64,000 bases of DNA, from NCBI RefSeq assembly GCF_000719705.1, contig NZ_JOHO01000013.1, positions 1 through 64,000 on the forward strand, in the 5' to 3' direction. Each line of letters opens with the position of its first letter. Position 1 is the stretch's first letter. This DNA comes from Streptomyces sp. NRRL S-350 (GTDB lineage: Bacteria; Actinomycetota; Actinomycetes; Streptomycetales; Streptomycetaceae). The notes beneath the pieces are model-generated. The model was not told the origin of the DNA. It worked only from the letters and a program-made list of their open reading frames with translations, and searched no databases. Made by a program: the position numbers and the translations under genes. Of this stretch, positions 6,929 through 15,620 are shown in pieces.

Positions 6929-7197
6929 CGACACAGCGCCCGCTTCCTCTCCTTCCGCCGCCCGGGACCGTCCGGTTCTGGGTGTACGTCTACCCGGCCG
7001 ACGAGGACCCGGAATGGGCGAAGCTCCTGGATAAGCGCATCGTCCGGGATCTGAAGACCGCCGAGGAGTTCGAGGAACTTGTCGGCCGGGTCATCGAAGG
7101 CAGGGTGGTCGGCCTGGTGGAGATCGCCGCCGAGATGCCCGACCAGCCAGCGCCCGGGCTGATCAAGAGCTGGACGGCCGACGGGACAGCGCAGTAA
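6925..7197 (+). CDS. Small protein, 90 aa
   Basis: The start GTG 6925 overlaps the preceding stop (GTGA), indicating coupling. After a short Pro/Leu-rich N-terminus, the protein reads as an alternating beta/alpha fold (FWVYVYPAD, then charged helices), with a Glu-rich middle (about residues 40-60). No membrane segment or motif can be named. It is part of the promoter-D unit. Confidence 0.7.
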   Translation: MTTQRPLPLLPPPGTVRFWVYVYPADEDPEWAKLLDKRIVRDLKTAEEFEELVGRVIEGRVVGLVEIAAEMPDQPAPGLIKSWTADGTAQ

Positions 7198-7255
7198 CAA
7201 CGCATCCCCAACCCGGGGCGACTCCGGCCGCCCTTCGCACCTTCAGGGAGGACCC

Positions 7256-7519
7256 ATGGGCAACAGCAGCAGGCCGGGCACGATCGTCGTGCGCGAGACC
7301 GACCAGATCGGCTCCCTCCTCGCCGGCCTGGCCGCCGACGTCACCTTCGACCACGTCCGCCAGGAGCTGGACTACGGCCCGCCCGGCATCGGCCACCTTC
7401 CGCCGCTTCCTACGCGCCGACCCCGGGGCCGGGCGATCACCGACTGGTCGATCGCCTCCGTCGTCCTCACCGACGCACCCACCTACTCCACCGCTCTGCT
7501 CTTCCCCGCACCGCGCTAA
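7256..7519 (+). CDS. Small protein, 87 aa
   Basis: A good ribosome site (AGGGAGG, 7244-7250) precedes ATG 7256. The protein is soluble, with a Pro-rich middle (about residues 42-55) flanked by a beta/alpha N-terminal part and a C-terminal strand. No family is recognised. The next gene starts 46 bases downstream, so it is probably in the same transcript. Confidence 0.68.
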   Translation: MGNSSRPGTIVVRETDQIGSLLAGLAADVTFDHVRQELDYGPPGIGHLPPLPTRRPRGRAITDWSIASVVLTDAPTYSTALLFPAPR

Positions 7520-7565
7520 CGCGTTCCGGTCACAGCGCCGTCCGCCCGGTGACATGCTGGCTCCC

Positions 7566-7991
7566 ATGCTGACGATCGCTCAAGAGCTCTGGGTCGAGGC
7601 GCACCACTCCATCCCCGACCTCCCCATCTGGCACCACTGCCACAAACACCACGGACACCATTGGACGATCAGGCTCGAGGTCGTCGGGGCCGAGGGAGAG
7701 CTGCAGGCGGCGGACGCCGAGCAGCTGGCCGCCGTGGCGAAGCTCCTGGAGAGTCACGAGGGGCCGATCAGGATGCGCACCCTCAACGACATCACCGACC
7801 CGCCCACGCGCACCCCCGACAACGCGTGGCTCGCCGCCTGGCTCCACACCTGGGTCAGCGGTCATCTCCGCGTCGGCCTCGCTGAACACCTGCGGGTCAC
7901 CGTCACCGCAGACGGGTACACGGCGGTCCACCAGGGCGAGCTGGCGGTACAGGAGGGCGACGCCCGGCCCGCCATCATCCCCTCCCCCTGA
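7566..7991 (+). CDS. Degenerate 6-pyruvoyl-tetrahydropterin synthase / QueD-like protein, 141 aa
   Basis: The fold signature of the PTPS/QueD family is clear: EAHHSIP (His13/His14), then HHCHKHHGHHW with Cys25, His29 and His31 in the CxxxHGH arrangement that holds zinc and the active-site Cys. A later RTLNDI and a TPDNAWLAAWLHTW block match the family's LNDI and PTSENLAxWxW elements. QueD makes 6-carboxytetrahydropterin for 7-deazaguanine synthesis. The Asp-His dyad that precedes LND in active enzymes is Arg-Met here, and the late catalytic Glu is not obvious. It may therefore be a changed-function or inactive homologue. ATG 7554 is an alternative start. Confidence 0.75.
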   Translation: MLTIAQELWVEAHHSIPDLPIWHHCHKHHGHHWTIRLEVVGAEGELQAADAEQLAAVAKLLESHEGPIRMRTLNDITDPPTRTPDNAWLAAWLHTWVSGHLRVGLAEHLRVTVTADGYTAVHQGELAVQEGDARPAIIPSP

Positions 7992-8294
7992 CAGACGCTC
8001 AGCCGCGGGTGACAGGCGCCTCCTCGGCCTCCTCGGCCTCTTCGCGCCGATCGGTGTAAGCGGGGGAGGAGAGCGAGGCCCGGACGGGTCAGACGGGCCT
8101 TCGGTGTTCGGCGTCAGCAGGTCAGCAGGCCGCGTACAGCGGCAGCGGGGGGAGCCGGAACGGGGCGGGAAACACGATCGGACACCAGGCTGTGGTCCCG
8201 TCCGGTTGTGGGAAGCCCCAGTGACGGCCTCGGGATATCAAACACCTGCGCTCATTGTCCCGGCAGGCGTAACCAGAGGGGGCGCCCACTTCGG
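7992..8294. other. Gene-poor interval
   Basis: These 303 bases separate a rightward unit from the leftward ligase gene. They contain a short direct repeat (CTCGGCCTC, near 8021-8040). I see no convincing gene or terminator. Confidence 0.5.
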
Positions 8295-9224
8295 CTACAG
8301 GTCGGCCGGCGTCAGATCGGCCCTGAGTCGGATCGCTCGCGGCCGATGGCGGTACCTGGAGAATTCGGTGGGCGCCGCCTGGTCTGCCTCGATCTCAATG
8401 ACGACCGTCGGCTCGATTGGCAGGTAGGCGATCGGTGGAGCACCCGGCAGGCCGCCGACCGTTCCGGGCAGCTCGGCGAGCGGGCCGGCGGGGCGCAGCA
8501 GCGGCGCGACCTCCCCCCGCAGCTCCGTAGGGATCGGCAGGGTGACGCCGACCGTGCGGAGCCTGCCTCGTATCGGCTGAGCGAGAACGAAGGCCTGCTG
8601 GGCGGCGGCTGCCTGGGTCACTCCGACGATCACTGCTTCGACGGTGTGTGTGCGCCTCCACTTCTGCCAAGCGGACCTGCGGCCTTCCCGGTACGGCAGG
8701 TCTGGCTTCACCACGAGACCTTCAATGCCACCGCCCAGGCCGCCGACCCAGCTCAGCGCCTCGGCGCGGTCCGCGGTCGCCGGCACCGGACGGATCGGCG
8801 CCGGCGCATCGGCGAGGAGCCGTTCGACCTCGGCGCGGCGTTCGAGGTACCGCCTGCCACGCCAGTCGGTGTCGCCCACGGCCAGCAGGTCGAAGACCGC
8901 GTACTGGACGATGAAGTCCTCCCCGCGCCGGGGCCCGCGGCCCCTGGTCTGCAGCTTGGAGAAGACCAAGTTCGCGTCGGCGTCGAGCGCGATGATCTCG
9001 CCGTCGAGGACTGCCTCGGGCAGCTGGGACAGGGCGCTGGCGATGTCGGAGAACGCCGTGGTCAGGTCGGTCCCTCTGCGTGACCAGATCCGCGAATCGG
9101 GTCCCGTCAGGGCAGAACCTCTCCACCCGTCGAGCTTCCCCTCCCAGAGGCCGGTGGTGGCTACGGGCAGCTCGGCGACGGGCATGGCGAGGGCCAACGG
9201 CGGCGGAAGGGCGAACGGGGCCAT
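8295..9224 (-). CDS. ATP-dependent DNA ligase (LigD/LigC-type catalytic core), 309 aa
   Basis: All core nucleotidyltransferase motifs are present in order: motif I with the adenylated lysine (GKLDGWRG, Lys30), motif III-like FDLL (about 111-114), LDGEI with Glu76, motif IV EGLVVK (168-173) and motif V around Lys188. A C-terminal OB domain follows. At 309 aa it is the size of stand-alone actinobacterial ligases. It would seal nicks using ATP. Neighbours give no end-joining partner such as Ku in this window. It is transcribed alone, convergent with the upstream small-gene unit. Confidence 0.9.
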   Translation of the reverse strand: MAPFALPPPLALAMPVAELPVATTGLWEGKLDGWRGSALTGPDSRIWSRRGTDLTTAFSDIASALSQLPEAVLDGEIIALDADANLVFSKLQTRGRGPRRGEDFIVQYAVFDLLAVGDTDWRGRRYLERRAEVERLLADAPAPIRPVPATADRAEALSWVGGLGGGIEGLVVKPDLPYREGRRSAWQKWRRTHTVEAVIVGVTQAAAAQQAFVLAQPIRGRLRTVGVTLPIPTELRGEVAPLLRPAGPLAELPGTVGGLPGAPPIAYLPIEPTVVIEIEADQAAPTEFSRYRHRPRAIRLRADLTPADL

Positions 9225-9417
9225 GCTTACGCAAACGCACTGGTCAGGGCCACTATTGCCTGACGGTAGTTCAGCCTCCGCCAGAGTCGAAAAGCCGTTC
9301 GATACGAGTCCTGGCTACATACCACGCAGTCTCTCCGGTGGTGGGCAGCTCGGCGGCCGGCCCGCCAGGCGCAGAATCGGCCGGTGACGGGACAGGCGAT
9401 GCCTGGCGTCGCTGCGG

Positions 9418-9615
9418 CTACGCATCGTCGTCGGGTACGTAGCCCGCGGGGAAGTCATCGGCCCCGGGCATGTCGCGGAGCCACATTGTGGTCGGTGAGG
9501 GGCGGCCGAGGGGCACCGGGGCGATCAGCGGCCGCTCCGGCGTCGCGGCCCGGTAGCCGAGGGGGCCGAGGACACCCTGCCAGGCCACGGCGGCCATCGG
9601 GAGGGTGTGGGGCAT
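9418..9615 (-). CDS. Possible small protein, 65 aa
   Basis: A short leftward frame ends with an acidic tail (Pro-Asp-Asp-Asp-Ala) and has a Trp-Gln-Gly-Val-Leu-Gly-Pro stretch that looks protein-like. The start ATG 9615 lacks a clear ribosome site. It lies between two outward-reading genes. Support is composition and frame bias only, so it could be spurious. Confidence 0.4.
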   Translation of the reverse strand: MPHTLPMAAVAWQGVLGPLGYRAATPERPLIAPVPLGRPSPTTMWLRDMPGADDFPAGYVPDDDA

Positions 9616-9897
9616 GGACGGCACGGTAGGGCCGTCAACACGGTGGGCTGGCGGTACACGCCGGGGTGACAGATTCGTGTGACCGCACCTTTCCCCGCCC
9701 GGCCGTGCGCTATGGTGCTGCCTGGTCGACCGCTGCGGGAGGCCAGGGCTCAGCTTGTCCGGCCCCGTGATCCGGACGAGCGGTGAGGCCCCCACCACGC
9801 TCAGCGGGATCTGCAGCCACCACACACCTCCTGGTTCGCCCTCGCAGTGCTGGCGCGCCCGGGTCACGGGACCGGTGCGCGCGGAGGGATGGACCCC

Positions 9898-11241
9898 GTG
9901 GGTGAGAAGAACCGCGCGTTGAAGGCAGCCGTACGGCAGCGGATGGCCGAGACCGGCGAGCCGTACCGGGCCGCAATCGAGGCGGTGAAGGCGGAGCACC
10001 AGGACGGGGCGAACGACACCCTGTTCGTCGTGGACTACCCGAAGCCGCAGCTGGCCGGGGCCGCCCCCTGCCCCGACTGCCACGCCTCCGGCCTCGGCCC
10101 CAACCGGTACGAGCAGCGGACGGACAGCGGCATCGTCCTCGTCCTCGACACCGCTTGCCCCACCTGCCTCGGCTGCGGCCGCGCCGAGCACGAGAGCCGC
10201 TGCCTGCCCGGCGACCACGCCACCGACGACCTGGACGAGATCTCCGATTATCAGGAGCTCCTGGACTACGACGCGGAGCAGCGCGGGGAGGAGCCGGAAG
10301 AGCGCTGCTTCTCCTGCCAAGGCCGACGCTTCTGGTGGTCGCAGGCGGTGGACGGGGAAGCCGCGGAGCAGGGTCTGACGGAGCTGCAGAAGCTGGTCAA
10401 GGCACGCGGGCTGGAGATGGACCAAGTGCAGGCCGCCGGGGCCTGGGGCGAGCTGGACGACCTCCTCGGCGAGGGAGCGCAGCGGCTCTTCCACCAGGGC
10501 CTGGAGCACGTGCGGATGCCCTGCGGCTGCACAGAAGGCGAAGGCCGGCGGCTGACCCGGGCCGAGTTCGAGGCCGAACAGGACGCGGCCGAGGTGGTGC
10601 CCGCGCCCCGGGACGGCGGCGCGGCCGGGGACGGGGTGCACGAGGTGGAGGTCGGCGACCGGCTGTTCCGCTTCACCGGCTGCCCGGCCGCCATCACCTC
10701 CTTCGGTCCCCCGCAGGGCGGGGACGAGGAGGAGCCGGGGAACATCGTGATGCGCGAGCGCCCCGACGAGCCGGGTGTCCTCGACGGCTTCGCGCGGGAG
10801 GGGCGGCCCGGCCGGGTCGTCACCTACCGCTGGGTCGCGTCCGGGACGGCGGAGGGTGTCCTGCCGCAGGTCCTCGGCGCACTCACCGGCCGCTGGGTGG
10901 AGCAAGTCGGCGACGTCGAGGGCCTGTACCAGGCCGCGCCGGAGCCGGAGCCGGTGGATCGGCAGGTACGGGAGAAGCGGTACGAGGGCGGCCCGTTCGA
11001 CGGCCGCCGGACCGAGGAGTCGTTGGCGTTCGTGGTGGGGCAGCAGGAGATGCCGACGAACGGCGGCGGCATCATCGGCGCCTGGCACGGCGCATGGCCG
11101 CCGGACGACCAGCCCCGGTACATGCCGGTGCAGGACAGCCCCCGGTCGCTGCGCATGGTCTGGGCCACCCCGTCCGAACCGGGGGCACCGAGGGCGTACG
11201 AGCGGCCGGAGCCGCTGGACGACTTCGGCGACCACGACTGA
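9898..11241 (+). CDS. Large zinc-motif protein with KAVRxxxAETGxxYRxA-type N-terminus, 447 aa
   Basis: I know no named family. The N-terminus (about residues 6-32: [20 protein letters not shown]) matches a short motif also found in the genes at 13615, 35044 and 56741. DnaJ-like Cys clusters follow: CPDCHASG and CPTCLGCG (about 55-95), then CFSCQGRR (about 135) and a CGC near 210. The C-terminal half is acidic with Gly-rich turns. The ribosome site GGAGGG (9883-9888) is nine bases before GTG 9898 and touches ATG 9889, so GTG 9898 is preferred. It leads a three-gene unit with short gaps. Confidence 0.8.
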   Translation: MGEKNRALKAAVRQRMAETGEPYRAAIEAVKAEHQDGANDTLFVVDYPKPQLAGAAPCPDCHASGLGPNRYEQRTDSGIVLVLDTACPTCLGCGRAEHESRCLPGDHATDDLDEISDYQELLDYDAEQRGEEPEERCFSCQGRRFWWSQAVDGEAAEQGLTELQKLVKARGLEMDQVQAAGAWGELDDLLGEGAQRLFHQGLEHVRMPCGCTEGEGRRLTRAEFEAEQDAAEVVPAPRDGGAAGDGVHEVEVGDRLFRFTGCPAAITSFGPPQGGDEEEPGNIVMRERPDEPGVLDGFAREGRPGRVVTYRWVASGTAEGVLPQVLGALTGRWVEQVGDVEGLYQAAPEPEPVDRQVREKRYEGGPFDGRRTEESLAFVVGQQEMPTNGGGIIGAWHGAWPPDDQPRYMPVQDSPRSLRMVWATPSEPGAPRAYERPEPLDDFGDHD

Positions 11242-11255
11242 GCGGGGGTCAGGCC

Positions 11256-11729
11256 ATGGAAGACCTCGAGTACAGGTTCCCCAAGCAGTGGGCTGGCCCG
11301 TTGAGCCTGTGCGAGTACCACGCACCCTTCTTCACCGAGGCGGAGATGGAGGCGGTCAGGGAGTTCCACGCCGCCTACCCCCTCGCCCTCGCCTACAACG
11401 AACCACCCGACCTCGACGCGGACGACCCGGCGGCCGCGCTGCGCGAGCACGCCGCCTTCCTCGGCCGCTGGCACACCGACCTGTCCGCCCTCCTCCTCGA
11501 CCCCCGCCTCGCCCGCCCGCACGATCCGCAGGGCCCGGGGGCGCAGCCGAGGTACACCGAGGCCGTGACCCGGCTCCTCACCATGCTCGGCGGCAACTAC
11601 CACCTTCAGCGGCAGTACTTCGAGGACTGCACCACCCGCTGGGCCCTCGGCCTGCGGGAGGAGGGTGCGTACCCGCCGCTCACCCGGAGGGTCGACCTCG
11701 TCGGCCGGACCCTCACGGCCCTGGACTGA
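11256..11729 (+). CDS. Unknown protein, 157 aa
   Basis: This gene lies 14 bases after the zinc-motif gene, in the same unit. The protein is acidic and helical, with a His-Ala-Pro-Phe-Phe N-terminal region and a Trp-His-Thr-Asp motif near residue 70. No signal, membrane segment or family is recognised. A GC-rich leader GCGGGGG precedes ATG 11256. Confidence 0.75.
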   Translation: MEDLEYRFPKQWAGPLSLCEYHAPFFTEAEMEAVREFHAAYPLALAYNEPPDLDADDPAAALREHAAFLGRWHTDLSALLLDPRLARPHDPQGPGAQPRYTEAVTRLLTMLGGNYHLQRQYFEDCTTRWALGLREEGAYPPLTRRVDLVGRTLTALD

Positions 11730-11742
11730 GAGGGGCGACCTG

Positions 11743-12201
11743 ATGAGCTTCGAACTCTCCGAGGGAGTGCCGGCCTGCTCCGCGCTGGTGCGCACCGCCG
11801 CGCCGGACCCGGACGGCGACGGCCTGGTGCCGATCCTCGCCATGGTGGTGGAGCCGGAGGTGTCGGGGGTGGCGGTGGGGGTGTTTGCCGCCCGGCACGC
11901 CTTCGCCCCCAACGGCACCGTCGCCCGCGCCGCCGACTCCCGCGTTCGCTGGCGGGTGGAGAGGGACGGCCGGGTGGTGTTCTCCCTGCTCGCCGCCGAC
12001 AAGCGGTTCTCGCGGATCGTGATGCACCCCGGCCCCGGCCTCGACGTCTGGATCGCCCTCGCCCGCGCCCGGGGCGGCACCGTCGCCCTGGCCCTCATCC
12101 CCGGCCTGCACTCGCACGCCCTGCCGGACATCGCCCGCGCCCTCGGCTCGGCCGATCCGTCGGCGTACTGGCAGGTGAGCGCCGGCCTCCTCCAGAGCTG
12201 A
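11743..12201 (+). CDS. Unknown protein, 152 aa
   Basis: This is the third gene of the unit, 13 bases after the previous stop (GAGGGGCGACC, then ATG 11743). It is a beta-rich soluble protein with two weakly hydrophobic stretches (about 30-45 and 105-120) that look like core strands rather than membrane helices. The sequence contains a Ala-Asp-Lys-Arg-Phe-Ser patch and one Cys. Family unknown. Confidence 0.75.
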   Translation: MSFELSEGVPACSALVRTAAPDPDGDGLVPILAMVVEPEVSGVAVGVFAARHAFAPNGTVARAADSRVRWRVERDGRVVFSLLAADKRFSRIVMHPGPGLDVWIALARARGGTVALALIPGLHSHALPDIARALGSADPSAYWQVSAGLLQS

Positions 12202-12260
12202 GCCGGGGGAGGCCGGGGGTCGTGGTGACGACCCCCGACCTCCGCTGTTCTGGCACTGGG

Positions 12261-12929
12261 TCAGCCGCGGTCGCCGAACTCCTCCGGGTGCGCGGCCATG
12301 TACTGCTCATGGGCCTTGTCCGACAGGACCTGCTGCCGCTTGCGCCCGGCCATGATCTTCTTCGCCGCCGCCGACGCGGCCGCCCGCTCCTCCTTCACCA
12401 GCTTCTCCCAGGTGTTGAGGCGGATGGAGAGGCGGGAGGAGACGTCGTAGTCGGAGGTGCCGCCCATGGGGCCGCCCCGGAAGGGGGCGTCGAGGTGGTC
12501 GGGGCAGGTGTTCAGGTACTCGCTGCCGCCGATCGCCGTGCTGTCGCACTCCGAGCACAGCTGCTGGCTCTCCCCGAACGGGGTGAGGAGGAAGCGCAGC
12601 GGCACGATCCCCTCGTCCACCCGCACCGTGAGCTCGTAGACGAGGGTGTCGTGGGTCTTGAACTGCGGCTGCCCGGCCTTCTCCACCACCACCCGCCCGG
12701 ACCGGTACTTCTCCTCCGGTGTGGCACGTTGGTGGAGGTCGAGGAGGAGGGCGTGGTGGGCGGCCCGAACTCCACCTCCCGCCCCGGCTCGCTCTCCACC
12801 TGGAGCATCACCCGGCGGGTGGGGATGTGGCCGGAGGTGTGGCGGAGGCGGAGGTCGTACAGCTGGATGCAGGCCGGTGCTTGATCGCCAGTGGAGGCGG
12901 GGCCCACCCCGGGGGTCGGTGTCGTCACC
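12261..12929 (-). pseudogene. Frameshifted gene of unknown function
   Basis: Two overlapping leftward frames each code good protein sequence and join only by a frameshift. The upstream part, from about GTG 12929, reads through QLYDLRLRHTSGHIPTRRVM and QVESEPGREVEFG. The downstream part continues as HHALLLDLHQRATPEEKYR and on to the stop at 12261, with a Cys-Ser-Glu-Cys and a Cys-Pro-Asp-His pair and a Lys/Ala-rich C-terminal helix. The downstream frame has no start codon before GTG 12692. The shift lies near 12,750-12,765 in a GC run. It may be a real mutation or a sequencing error. Confidence 0.65.
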
Positions 12930-13614
12930 CGGGTCAGCGTAGGGGTTCGTGCACCCGCCCGTACCACGCTTGTCCCCGTCCTGGCGGTGACTGGGCCAGC
13001 CGCAGCGTACGGTCGGCTGTTGACCGGTGTGGGCTCGCTGCCGGTACGCTTCTGCCCGGGGCGGGTCCGTTCGGTTCGGGACAGACTCGCCCCTTCGGCT
13101 GCCTGGACCTTGCCGACAGAGCGGCCAACTGTTTCCCAGGGAAACACCTGTCGCCAGCGGCGCACAGCAGGCTGCCCGTTCCGATCGCCTGGCTGGGCTC
13201 GGCCCGAGCGTGCGTGCCGTCCACCATCAGTACCCCTCCGGGGGTGAGTCCCAGCCCGCGACTTCCGGCGCGGGAGTTGCGGGCTGGGAGGACCTGCCCG
13301 ACCAGTCCAACACCCGGCTTGGGTTCGCCCTCGAGCAGAACACGGCTGTGCTGGAAAGCGGACTACTCCCGCTGTCCTGACGCGGCACCATGGCCGGGTG
13401 GGTAGCAGTCGGGCGCCCCTCTGAGATCCCCGTTGGCTTCACCAGGGATACGAGCCCTGACGGTGGTGAACAGTCCGCGCTGAGGCCGCGCGTGCTGGTA
13501 CGCTCCGGTCGTTGTTCGGGCTGTCACGCCGGCCCAGGGGCGATGGCGACGCCGTCCCCCTCGTAGAAGGTGCTCCGCGCCGCGCTGTGTCCACACCCGC
13601 GCCCTTGGAGCATC
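12930..13614. other. Gene-poor interval with parS-like site
   Basis: No credible gene is seen in these 685 bases. They hold the third parS-like palindrome (13130-13146) and a longer imperfect hairpin, with 10-bp arms at 13250-13259 and 13279-13288. Confidence 0.55.
13130..13146. repeat. parS-like palindrome, copy 3
   Basis: TGTTTCCCAGGGAAACA is a perfect match to the family consensus and a perfect palindrome around a central A. It lies in non-coding DNA. Confidence 0.65.
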
Positions 13615-14001
13615 ATGCCCGACAACCACGCCCGTAAGAAGGCCGTCCGCGCCCAGCAGGCCGAGACCGGCGGCAGCTACCGCCAGGCGGCCCTTGCCGT
13701 GAGCCGCGCCCTGGCCGCCGCCCTCACCTGGCCTAACCACGACGACGGATCCGGCTGGGGCCACAACTGCCGCATCGGTGACTGCCCCGACTGCGCCCAC
13801 GGGCGACTCCGCGCCGAACAGCAGCGCGCGGCCTACGACGCTGAGCTCGCCGTGTACGAATGCCCAGGTCCCGCCACCTGCTCCATGGGTGAGTGCCCCG
13901 AGGGCTGCAACGACGAAGTCGGGCTGTCCATGTGCCGAGTGTGCTGGGCCGTCGACCTGCTCTGGGACGGCCCCTGCCCCCACTGCCACGCTCCCCGGTG
14001 A
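13615..14001 (+). CDS. Cys-rich protein with shared N-terminal motif, 128 aa
   Basis: The N-terminus (KKAVRAQQAETGGSYRQAAL, residues about 8-27) is the same motif as in the 447-aa protein at 9898. The rest is Cys-rich: DCPDCAHG, CPGPATC, CPEGCND, CRVCW and CPHCH, enough for two or more zinc ribbons. It could be a nucleic-acid or protein adaptor, but no function is known. TTGGAG (13605-13610) precedes ATG 13615. It stands alone, read towards the gene at 14267. Confidence 0.8.
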   Translation: MPDNHARKKAVRAQQAETGGSYRQAALAVSRALAAALTWPNHDDGSGWGHNCRIGDCPDCAHGRLRAEQQRAAYDAELAVYECPGPATCSMGECPEGCNDEVGLSMCRVCWAVDLLWDGPCPHCHAPR

Positions 14002-14266
14002 CCAGACCACTGTCGCCGCCAGCCCCAACCCGGACCGCTGGTCGGGCAGGCAGGACACCACCTGAGGCCCTGGCCGGCTGAGGACGGGGGCGCGTTCCTG
14101 GGAGGGCGCGCCCCCGGGCCAGCTCCGTACGCGGCCTTCGGCCTTGCCTTTCGCCGACACCGCTACACTCCCGCAGAGTGGAGCGGGTGCGGGAAAGCAC
14201 ACCCCCCGGGCAATAGCTACTTCGGGGCCTTCTTGCCGGTCTCCGCCCAGTCGTAGGTTCGCCGAC

Positions 14267-14587
14267 ATGACGACCAACCACACCGGCACCGGCGATCAGC
14301 CGCGCATCCGGATCACCCTCGCGTTCTTCAAGGACTTCCCGACCGTCGCGGGGCTACTGCGGGAGACCGGTGCGCGCCGTGTCGGCTCCCGCGAGTTCGT
14401 GCTGGAGGAGCCGATGGCCCTTCCGCAGGTGGCCGCGCTGATCGAGCTGCAGCAGCACAGCCGCCGCCAGGACAGCAACCCGGTCACGGTGACCATCGAG
14501 CCCAAGCCGAGCGAGCACCGGTTCTACGAGCAGCAGGACGAACTGGACGCCTGGTGGGGGACGGTCGACGCTCCGAACTGGCGGTAG
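14267..14587 (+). CDS. Unknown protein, 106 aa
   Basis: A small soluble protein with a beta-alpha pattern (RIRITLAFFKDF, then helix-strand elements) and a C-terminal aromatic segment (Tyr-Glu-Gln-Gln-Asp-Glu-Leu-Asp-Ala-Trp-Trp). It ends 36 bases from the convergent stop at 14624. ATG 14267 has only a weak ribosome site. No family is recognised. Confidence 0.7.
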   Translation: MTTNHTGTGDQPRIRITLAFFKDFPTVAGLLRETGARRVGSREFVLEEPMALPQVAALIELQQHSRRQDSNPVTVTIEPKPSEHRFYEQQDELDAWWGTVDAPNWR

Positions 14588-14623
14588 CGCCGCTCTCGGC
14601 CGATGTTCACAGGGCGGACCGTT

Positions 14624-14917
14624 TCATCCGGACCGGACGGCGCGGTCGCAGATCGGACAGACCCGTCCGGCCCACCGCGGCGGGTACCACCGGCTGCCAG
14701 GCCCGGGTGGCTGCCAGTGTTCGATCAGCATCGTGTCGCTGTCGCGACCGCACAGCGTCGTCGGTCCGGGATCGCCCGGCACGTCAGGATCGGATGGCGC
14801 GGCATGGACCTGCCGGACCGCTGAAAGCTCGACTGGTTCCCCACCCGCCGTGATGCTCCTCGCGTCGGAGGGCTCCGTGAGCTCCAGGAGCACGATCACC
14901 ATGGGTCCACGGTGCAT
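14624..14917 (-). CDS. Small zinc-type protein, 97 aa
   Basis: This is the last gene of the long leftward operon. The C-terminal part has a Leu-Cys-Gly-Arg site and a Val-Cys-Pro-Ile-Cys-Asp site, a two-part zinc arrangement frequent in small Streptomyces plasmid and phage proteins. The start could be ATG 14917 or ATG 14902 (Met-Val-Ile-Val-Leu-Leu). It overlaps the end of the preceding gene by 22 or 7 bases. Confidence 0.65.
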   Translation of the reverse strand: MHRGPMVIVLLELTEPSDARSITAGGEPVELSAVRQVHAAPSDPDVPGDPGPTTLCGRDSDTMLIEHWQPPGPGSRWYPPRWAGRVCPICDRAVRSG

Positions 14918-15381
14918 CGCGGCGGGAGCCAGCGCACTCGGGGGCGGCCGGTAGGTCTACGCAGGGCGCCAGCTTCGCGCGCGGCGCCCCGCGAGCCGTC
15001 TGCGCGGCCGCCTATCCGCTCGGCATGAGAGCGGCCGGCACCGGCGGTTCCGCTGCGACGAGGCTTGGGGTCCTCGTACGGCGCCGAGCGCCCGGCGAGG
15101 ATCCGCTTCACTCGGCTGGCTGGGACTCCGGTGGCCCGGGCGATGGCACGCAGCGTCGCCCGCCGCGGCAGCAAGGCGGCCACCGCTTCGCCCAGGGCCG
15201 CCTCGTACGCGGCCTCGGCCGACCGCAGGTGCTCCAGCTCCGGCGTCACCGCGGTGATCGTGACCTTCGCGGGCACCCCGACGAGGGCGAGTCCTTCTTC
15301 GGTGTTCTCGCGTGCCGCCTTCAGCGTTCGCCCGTGCCCGTACACCTTAGGCGGACCGAACGGGGAGGTCACGTTGGTCAC
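14896..15381 (-). CDS. HTH-containing protein, 161 aa
   Basis: The middle (about residues 75-98) reads LRAIARATGVPASRVKRIL, a clear helix-turn-helix of the resolvase/HTH-7 kind, and the C-terminal 50 residues are Arg/Gly/Ala rich and basic. It therefore probably binds DNA. GTG 15381 is chosen because AGGAGA lies seven bases upstream and it overlaps the previous stop as GTGA. It belongs to the operon starting at 20074. Confidence 0.78.
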   Translation of the reverse strand: MTNVTSPFGPPKVYGHGRTLKAARENTEEGLALVGVPAKVTITAVTPELEHLRSAEAAYEAALGEAVAALLPRRATLRAIARATGVPASRVKRILAGRSAPYEDPKPRRSGTAGAGRSHAERIGGRADGSRGAAREAGALRRPTGRPRVRWLPPRCTVDPW

Positions 15382-15620
15382 GAGAGGGTCTCCTGGTGGT
15401 CGGCGCAGGCATGGGTGGACCAGGCGTACTCGAGGGAGGTGCGGGGCGAGCCCGTGCTGCTCCAGGTGCAGGTCGTGCAGCGGGCGAGGTAGTCGCCGCG
15501 GCCGGCGCACCCGCTCTCGGGGTCGCGTGGCTTGCCGCTAGAGGTCAGGCGGTGGGAGCAGGCGGTCTTGTCGGGGTGCCTTGACTGGATGAGCATGCGG
15601 CGGACGGTGTGCCGGGGCAT
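15378..15620 (-). CDS. Small Cys-rich protein, 80 aa
   Basis: The protein has five Cys (residues about 21, 38, 48, 51 and 72) including a Cys-Thr-Thr-Cys pair, which suggests a zinc fold. It has a basic N-terminus with many His. The start ATG 15620 shares its first base with the previous stop (TGATG), and the stop overlaps the next gene, so it is embedded in a coupled operon. Family unknown. Confidence 0.75.
   Translation of the reverse strand: MPRHTVRRMLIQSRHPDKTACSHRLTSSGKPRDPESGCAGRGDYLARCTTCTWSSTGSPRTSLEYAWSTHACADHQETLS

Noticed and set aside
8104..9083. Rightward frames of 107 and 291 codons
   Set aside because: They are antisense to a DNA ligase with every catalytic motif in place.
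9418..11325. A 635-codon open frame on the minus strand
   Set aside because: It is antisense to three well-supported rightward genes with ribosome sites and zinc motifs. Only its last 65 codons (9418-9615) look protein-like.
13250..13288. A hairpin with 10-bp arms and a 19-nt loop
   Set aside because: There is no gene to terminate and no conserved loop, so I do not assign it a function.
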